Positions 5,774 to 7,138 of a DNA stretch of 7,138 bases are shown here, piece after piece. The first letter of the stretch is position 1. Every line of letters starts with the position of its first letter. Source of the stretch: Bacteroidales bacterium (lineage in GTDB: Bacteria; Bacteroidota; Bacteroidia; Bacteroidales; F082); assembly GCA_017651645.1 (NCBI GenBank), contig JAGCCO010000191.1:1-7138 (forward strand), given 5' to 3'. The translations under genes and the position numbers were made by a program. The notes under the pieces were generated by a model. The model worked only from the letters and a program-made list of their open reading frames with translations. It did not search any database and was not told the DNA's origin.

Positions 5774-6774
5774 TGGCTAACAAGATAACCCTCCAGCAGC
5801 TTGCTAAAACCTTAGCAAAGAAGCAGAACATTACGCAGAAGGATGCCGAGGCATTTCTGAAAGAATTCTTCGATTCCATCGTTCAAAACGTCACCTCCGA
5901 CAAACTTGTCAAGGTAAAAGGTTTGGGAACGTTCAAGCTGATTGAAGTCCTCGACCGCGAGAGTGTCAACGTCAATACCGGTGAACGCATCGTCATTCCT
6001 GGGCATTCGAAACTCTCTTTCGCACCCGAGACAGCCCTCAAGGACCTCATAAACAAACCTTTTGCCGACTTCCCTACTGTTGCTCTCAATGAGGGGACGA
6101 GCATCGAGGAAATGGAAAAGGTGCCTGTCCCAGAGTCCTCTACTGATTCTTCTGCCGATGAGGATGGAGAAAATGTTGCCGTTCAGCCAGTTCAGGCATT
6201 TACGCCTGTTCCTGAGGCAGAACCAACTCATGAACCTGAGCCCGAACAAGAGACGATTCCTGAGCCAGAGTCTGTGCCTTCGCAAGAACCCGAACCACAA
6301 TCGGCTCCTCTGCCTGAATCAAAGCCTGTGCCCGAACCCGAGCCTACTCCTGAATCCATTCCTGCCGCAGGAACGACGAATGATGGAAATAATCCCCATT
6401 CCATCGGTAAATATGCCCTTTGGATAGGCTTGCTTTTGTTGCTTTGCCTGCCTTGTTTCTTTGCTTATAGGTTCTTAAATAAACCCACCATTAAGACGGA
6501 GGAGCCGGCTCAACCGCAAGTAGAAACTCCGATTGAAGCAGCACCTGTGCCCGAGGTTGAATACGCACAAGTTCCTGGTGGTGAGTACAAGATTGTGGGA
6601 ACGCGTAAGACGCACGTCATGAAACCAGGTGAGTTCATCACACGCATTGCCATTCAGGAATACGGCCACAAGGACTTTGCCCAATACATCATCGTCCACA
6701 ACGCCTTCCCCGACCCCGACAACGTCCCTGTCGATATGGAAATCAAACTGCCCGAGCTCGAGAAGATTGAGTAG
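5773..6774 (+). CDS. HU-domain protein with Pro/Glu linker, membrane segment and LysM-like domain
   Basis: The 333-aa product has four parts. Residues 3-95 form an HU domain (GLGTFKL at 50-56, NVNTGE at 66-71, then the FAPETALKDLIN end). The proline usual in the NPxTG arm motif is valine here. Residues 97-117 (FADFPTVALNEGTSIEEME) look like a conserved extension. A Pro/Glu-rich linker with many PEP units covers about 145-198. A single hydrophobic segment at about 214-234 is followed by a second short Pro/Glu stretch and a LysM-like domain at about 278-329 (KTHVMKPGEFITRIAIQEYG ... VPVDMEIKLPEL). With no signal peptide, the HU part should be cytoplasmic and the LysM part periplasmic, suggesting a link between chromosome and cell wall. 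Against this, positive charges are denser after the membrane segment (R233, K237, K241) than before it. Related HU proteins occur in Bacteroidetes; function is inferred. It ends the operon. Confidence 0.88.
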   Translation: MANKITLQQLAKTLAKKQNITQKDAEAFLKEFFDSIVQNVTSDKLVKVKGLGTFKLIEVLDRESVNVNTGERIVIPGHSKLSFAPETALKDLINKPFADFPTVALNEGTSIEEMEKVPVPESSTDSSADEDGENVAVQPVQAFTPVPEAEPTHEPEPEQETIPEPESVPSQEPEPQSAPLPESKPVPEPEPTPESIPAAGTTNDGNNPHSIGKYALWIGLLLLLCLPCFFAYRFLNKPTIKTEEPAQPQVETPIEAAPVPEVEYAQVPGGEYKIVGTRKTHVMKPGEFITRIAIQEYGHKDFAQYIIVHNAFPDPDNVPVDMEIKLPELEKIE

Positions 6775-6780
6775 GACACA

Positions 6781-6818
6781 ACAAGAAAGCCGCCCATGTT
6801 GAGCGGCTTTCTTGTGTT
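6781..6818. terminator. Bidirectional intrinsic terminator between convergent genes
   Basis: A perfect 13-bp stem (ACAAGAAAGCCGC at 6781-6793, GCGGCTTTCTTGT at 6803-6815) surrounds a 9-base loop. The GC-rich core is followed by TTTCTTGTGTT on the plus strand and TTTCTTGTTGTG on the minus strand, so it can end transcripts from both sides. It serves the ftsY-to-HU-LysM operon and the minus-strand gene ending at 6834. Confidence 0.88.
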
Positions 6819-6833
6819 AAAGTCAGATACAGA

Positions 6834-7138
6834 TTATTTCACGACTTCTTTCCTGCCTTTGACAACGTAGATTCCCTTAGGTAAGCCCTTGAGTTCAGTC
6901 ACTTGGTGGCGGATGAGCTTTCCGTCCAGAGTATAAACGTCGAAGGGTTTGTTGTCGTCGTAAACGTCGGTTATCGCATCCCAATCATCTACAATCTCAA
7001 ATTCGTAGGTGTAGGTCTCGCCATATATCTCTGCCCACGTCTTGGCTCTGAAGAAGAGTGTGTGCTTACCGACAGACAGGCTTTCACCATCTATTTCCAG
7101 TTGCACGATGCCGGGACAAACGCCAGTTGCCGTTACCG
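6834..7138 (-). CDS. C-terminal part of a secreted protein with a sorting-like tail (partial)
   Basis: The minus-strand frame is open from the window edge to a TAA at 6834-6836, giving about 101 residues. A GTG at 7104-7106 could be read as a start, but the frame continues upstream with protein-like sequence (TATGVCPGI), so the gene is cut by the window end. The visible part has a beta-rich region (about the first 60 residues, with KHTLFFRAKTWAEIYGETYT) resembling an immunoglobulin-like or surface-protein repeat. It ends in VYTLDGKLI ... LPKGIYVVKGRKEVVK. That C-terminal pattern is typical of secreted Bacteroidetes and Prevotella proteins and shares YTxDGKLIxxQ with the 162-aa protein at 2133-2621. 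The N-terminal part, which would show what the protein does, lies outside the window. Confidence 0.8.
   Translation of the reverse strand, partial: VTATGVCPGIVQLEIDGESLSVGKHTLFFRAKTWAEIYGETYTYEFEIVDDWDAITDVYDDNKPFDVYTLDGKLIRHQVTELKGLPKGIYVVKGRKEVVK

Noticed and set aside
7104..7106. GTG as the start of a 90-aa protein at the right edge
   Set aside because: The frame stays open with protein-like sequence to the window edge, and the visible product has only a C-terminal module without a signal peptide, so it is the end of a longer gene.

Overview
The window looks like chromosomal DNA from a Bacteroidales bacterium, most likely Prevotella or a close relative. The support is: promoter boxes of the Bacteroidetes type (TAnnTTTG near -7), start codons preceded by A-rich leaders rather than Shine-Dalgarno sites, secreted proteins whose signal peptides end just before Gln, a FISUMP-type extracellular domain, and a C-terminal tail module (YTxDGKLI...KG) common in secreted Prevotella proteins. 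The genus is inferred from protein style; no search was run.

Left part (1-2621). A short C-terminal gene remnant ends at 69 and is followed by a strong intrinsic terminator. A promoter then drives a membrane-bound AraC-family regulator with about seven membrane segments and a cytoplasmic helix-turn-helix domain. Convergent to it, with only 2 bp between stop codons, is a two-gene minus-strand operon for secreted proteins: a 162-aa protein with a possible C-terminal sorting-like tail, then a 245-aa FISUMP-domain protein. The two overlap by an ATGA. The only terminator-like hairpin available to this operon lies inside the 3' coding end of the AraC gene.

Middle and right part (2622-6774). A 376-bp divergent intergenic region holds a promoter for each direction. 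A plus-strand cluster follows: ftsY (SRP receptor), rimO (S12 methylthiotransferase), a 91-aa HU protein, and a 333-aa protein combining an HU domain, a Pro/Glu-rich linker, one membrane segment and a LysM-like domain. No internal promoter is evident, so it is probably one operon. Heptameric tandem repeats fill its untranslated parts: GTAAATT-type in the ftsY leader and before rimO, GARTKAA-type after ftsY and across the HU/HU-LysM junction. The repeat before rimO runs into the gene, so its only usable start appears to be a TTG inside the repeat.

Right edge (6775-7138). A bidirectional terminator separates the operon from the convergent 3' end of another secreted protein, which is cut by the window end.

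The most unusual items are the HU-membrane-LysM protein (a candidate nucleoid-to-envelope tether), the heptad tracts with the rimO start, and a nearly identical 40-bp promoter used by both the AraC gene and ftsY.
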